From Lentzea cavernae (GTDB taxonomy: Bacteria > Actinomycetota > Actinomycetes > Mycobacteriales > Pseudonocardiaceae): a stretch of DNA of 64,000 bases. The DNA is taken from the NCBI RefSeq assembly GCF_014653695.1, contig NZ_BNAR01000001.1, forward strand, positions 372,001 through 436,000, read 5' to 3'. A program made the position numbers and the translations under genes. Of the stretch, positions 24,101 to 27,100 are shown one piece after another (within the stretch, counting starts at the first letter, position 1; every line of letters starts with the position of its first letter). Below the pieces are notes generated by a model, which was not told the origin of the DNA, made no database searches, and saw only the letters and a list, made by a program, of their open reading frames with translations.

Positions 24101-27100
24101 GAAGACCGGCACCGGCGGGCTCGAGACCATCACGGGCGAGGTCAACCTCTGGGTGTCGGACAGCTCCACGCTGGACGCCGACCCCGGCAAGGGCTTCGAG
24201 CCCGGTGCGCCGGTGTCAACGACGCTCGCGAACGCGCCGTCGGTCAAGCAGCTGCTGAGCACCAAGGCCGCGACGAAGGCACCGGAGTTCCTGCACGTGG
24301 AGGCCGTGGCCAACACGACGGCGCTGCGCGACGAGGCCATCGACGCGCTCAATCGGGCTGCCGGTGGCGACTCCGCGCTCACGGTGCCGGGCACCGCGTC
24401 CCGCGCCCAGATCGACAAGATGTTCTCCCCGGAGAACATCAAGGCGAACCTGCGCACGCTGACCCAGACCGGCATCCAGGAGCAGGGGTTCAAGTACGAC
24501 CGGCGGGTCACCGACCGCGTCGGCGCGATCGGTGTGAAGTTCGGCCTGAGCAACCCGAAGATCGTGTCCATCTCGGACGACACCGGCACCGAGAACGCCA
24601 GCACCGGTGGTTACAAGGCGGGCCAGTCCTCGACCACCGCCCGGTCGGTCGACCTCACCGGCGGCATCAACGTGCCGATCAAGCCGAACTCGGCGCCGCC
24701 GCCCGCCGGGGAGCCCACGCCCACGAGCGGCGCCGGTGGTGTCGCGGTGGCCGGCAAGGTCACGCCGTGGTCCGACTCGAAGATGTCGGGCAAGGAGGTC
24801 GGCGGAAGCCACGACCGCAACCACGTGACGCCGTCGACCGCCCGCACCGTGCTGGTGCAGCTGGACGCCGACGTCACCGTGGTCGGTGAGAGCCGCGCGC
24901 GGAACTTCATCGCCGGCACCACGCCCAGGTCCGAGGGCGCGACCGTCTCCCTGCCGAAGTCGGTCTTCGTGCGGGTGACGGAGGACGTGGCGCGGGACAT
25001 GGGCCTGCTGCCCGACGTGAAGCCGACCGTGGCCCCGCCCGTCTTCCCGAAGATGGCGCCGCCGGCGACGGTGGCGAAGGACGAGCCCAGCGCGCTCGGC
25101 CTGTCCGTCGTGGAGAGCGTGCCGGACCTGTCGGACGTGGTCGCCGACCTCTCCACGAAGGTCAACCGGAAGACCGCGAAGCGCTTCGGCGACTCGCTGC
25201 TGCCGGACTCGGTGCTCGACGACTCGATGAGCAACCTGCAGCGCCTGGTCGACTTCAGCTCGCCCGCCAGCGTCAAGGCGATGATCGACAGCGCCATGGA
25301 CGGCGGTGTGCCGCTGCTGGTGCACCAGCCCGGCACGTTCGGCAAGGACTCGTTCCAGGTCACGTTGCGCGCCAAGGCGGGCACGCCGAAGTTCGAGAAC
25401 GTCGTGAACGACGGCGTCGAGATGGAGTCGACGATCGCCGGCTCGCACAAGGTGACCGACGGCCAGGGCCGCGGCACCGGCTGGGGCATCGGCCTGAAGG
25501 CACCGGGTCTCGCCTCGCCGGGCAGCGCCAACCCGAACGTCTCCGGCACCGCGGGCGTGATCGCGGCCGCGAACATCGGACAGTCCACGAGCAGTTCGGT
25601 CACCACCTCGACGACCGACCAGTTCGGCAGCTTCCGCGCGGGCAGCGGACCGGCGGCGCGCTACACCGTGCCGGTCGAGTTCGAGCTGGTCGTGGAGAAG
25701 GGCGACAAGGTCGTCGCGACCGCGAGCAGCGGCGTGCAGGACATGGTCGTCCGGCTGCACGCGGACAACCAGAAGATCGACGATGACACGGCGCCGCAGC
25801 CGTACGCCAAGGTGCAGACCTCGCACGGGGCCGCCGAGGCCACCCAGGCGGCGATCGACGACTGGCGGCAGGACGGCGATCCCGTCATGCTCCGGCCGGG
25901 CTCGTCGGTGGAGAACCTGCGCGGCGCCCAGCACCTGCGCGAGGCGGCGATCCAGGCGCTGCAGGACGCGGGGGCGAAGAAGGGCCTGACCGGCAAGGGC
26001 ACCGGCGCGTTGAACAGCCTGCTGTCCACGCTCAGCCCGGAGAACCTGCAGCCGCACCTGCCGTCGATGCTGTCCGGCCCGCTGAGCGTGCCGGGCCTGC
26101 ACGAGGCCGCGCTGACGTTCGGGCAGGACGCGGACGTCAAGGTCTACGCCAAGCTCGTCGACCCGACGCTGGGCTCGCTCAGCGACGGCGTGGCGATGGA
26201 GAACCCGAAGACGCAGATCACCGCGACCAGCACCGACTCGAAGGTCACCGAGACCGGTGACTTCTCCGTCGGCCTCGCGACCGGTGGCGCGGGCATCAAG
26301 CAGAACACCGATCCCAAGGACAACGTCACCTTCGCCACGAGCGGCCTCGAGTTCCGGCACGCCGGCGAGGACGCCACGGCGAACTCCGGCGGCCAGACCG
26401 ACAACAAGGTCAACAACCTCAAGCCGAAGGCCACGACCGGCCTGGTGCACTTCGGGGTGGAGTACCGCGTGGTGGCGACGATCGGCGGCAGGTCCGTCGC
26501 CGTCGACCTGTCCGTGCCGAACTCGGCCGCGGTCAGGATGCCCGCGGCCGACGCGCAAGCCTTGCTCGGCAAGGACTTCAGCCCGGAGCTGGCAACCGCT
26601 CAGACCGAGGTGAAGGCAGCTGCCGACGCGTGGCGCACCGGCGAGATCGCCGTCGACACCCGGCGCCACGAGTCGCAGCACGTGATCAACAGCTCGGCGG
26701 CGGCGCTCGCCAGGATCGACTCCGAGTTCGCACCGGCCCAGACCGGCTACGACACGGCGGTCAAGAACCACCGGGACGAGGAGGTGAAGCTCCCGCCGCT
26801 GGAGACCAGGGCGGAGGCCGCCCGCCTGAAGGCCGCGGGCACGCTCGAAACGATCTCCAAGCTGTCTCCGGAGGTCGGCCGCCTCGACGCGGCCGCGAAG
26901 ACCGCGCAGTTCGAGCTGGACGACGCCAAGTCGGACGTCGAGACCAAGGCGGAGACGCTGCGGACGCTCGACGAGCTGCTCACCGCGAAACCGGCCGACG
27001 CGGACCTCCAGGCCAAGGTCCGTGCCGCACGTGAGGCGCACGCCGATGCGCAGACCGTGCAGAAGGCCGCGGAGATCAAGCTGACCGGCGCGCAGACGTC

